Source: Comamonadaceae bacterium
GTDB taxonomy: Bacteria > Pseudomonadota > Gammaproteobacteria > Burkholderiales > Burkholderiaceae
Length of the DNA stretch: 6,853 bases
Direction of reading: 5' to 3'
Assembly (NCBI GenBank): GCA_947374535.1
Contig: CANCCJ010000129.1
Span: 1-6,853, forward strand
Below, one piece after another: positions 6,807 through 6,853 of the stretch (the stretch's first letter is position 1; the number at the start of each line of letters is the position of its first letter). The translations under genes were made by a program, and so were the position numbers. The notes below the pieces were generated by a model that was given only the letters and a program-made list of their open reading frames with translations, was not told the origin of the DNA and ran no database searches.

Positions 6807-6853
6807 ATGGCAACACAGTCCCCTTTTTCTTGGTTGGCCGATGCAGCAGACAC
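6807..6853 (+). CDS. ubiJ: Start of a probable UbiJ (SCP2-like ubiquinone accessory factor), cut by the window edge
   Basis: Only 15 full codons are present, reading MATQSPFSWLADAAD and open to the edge. UbiJ is a non-catalytic SCP2-type lipid-binding factor of the ubiquinone biosynthesis complex. The assignment rests mainly on position: as far as I recall, in Burkholderiales the order is ubiE, Tim44-like, ubiJ, ubiB. The visible residues are compatible with but do not prove it. The start is weakly supported: AAGGA (6789-6793) is 13 bases upstream, a long spacing, and GGGGA (6800-6804) is only two bases away. It follows the Tim44-like gene by 57 bases with no convincing terminator. Confidence 0.5.
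   Translation, partial: MATQSPFSWLADAAD

Overview
The window looks like ordinary chromosome of a betaproteobacterium of the order Burkholderiales, most likely family Comamonadaceae (Limnohabitans or Rhodoferax type). The reasons are moderate-to-high G+C with heavy use of TTG for leucine, the GGTAAAAT-type -10 element, and the gene order DUF3683 FAD/Fe-S oxidoreductase, DUF971, ubiE, Tim44-like, then a gene starting where ubiJ is expected. The genus is an inference.

Layout: positions 1-120 are intergenic, with a GC-rich hairpin (39-59) and an AT-rich -10-like element just before a small membrane protein gene (121-405). A 272-base gap (406-677) holds the most unusual sequence here. It has a hairpin (431-494) carrying a copy of the widespread repeat that translates as 'RHSERSEE', then a C-rich, G-poor tract (about 511-620) with ten C-runs that form two G-quadruplex motifs on the minus strand. 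A -10-like element (624-629) follows. From 678 to the right edge all genes are on the plus strand with gaps of 14, 13, 42 and 57 bases, consistent with one operon: a 1290-residue flavin/iron-sulfur 2-hydroxyacid dehydrogenase-like protein, a small DUF971 protein, the ubiquinone methyltransferase UbiE, a secreted or membrane-anchored Tim44-like protein, and the first 15 codons of a probable UbiJ.

Functionally, the right part is a quinone-biosynthesis block (ubiE, probable ubiJ). The large dehydrogenase upstream probably passes electrons from a D-2-hydroxyacid through its iron-sulfur clusters to the respiratory chain, so the operon may couple making quinone with a quinone-using enzyme. The substrate and acceptor cannot be read from the sequence.

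No mobile-element genes, CRISPR array, tRNA or rRNA were seen. I do not see a clearly new multi-gene system. The items most worth a second look are the 406-677 gap, the unexplained N-terminal domain of the large dehydrogenase, and the Tim44-like gene inside the ubi cluster.
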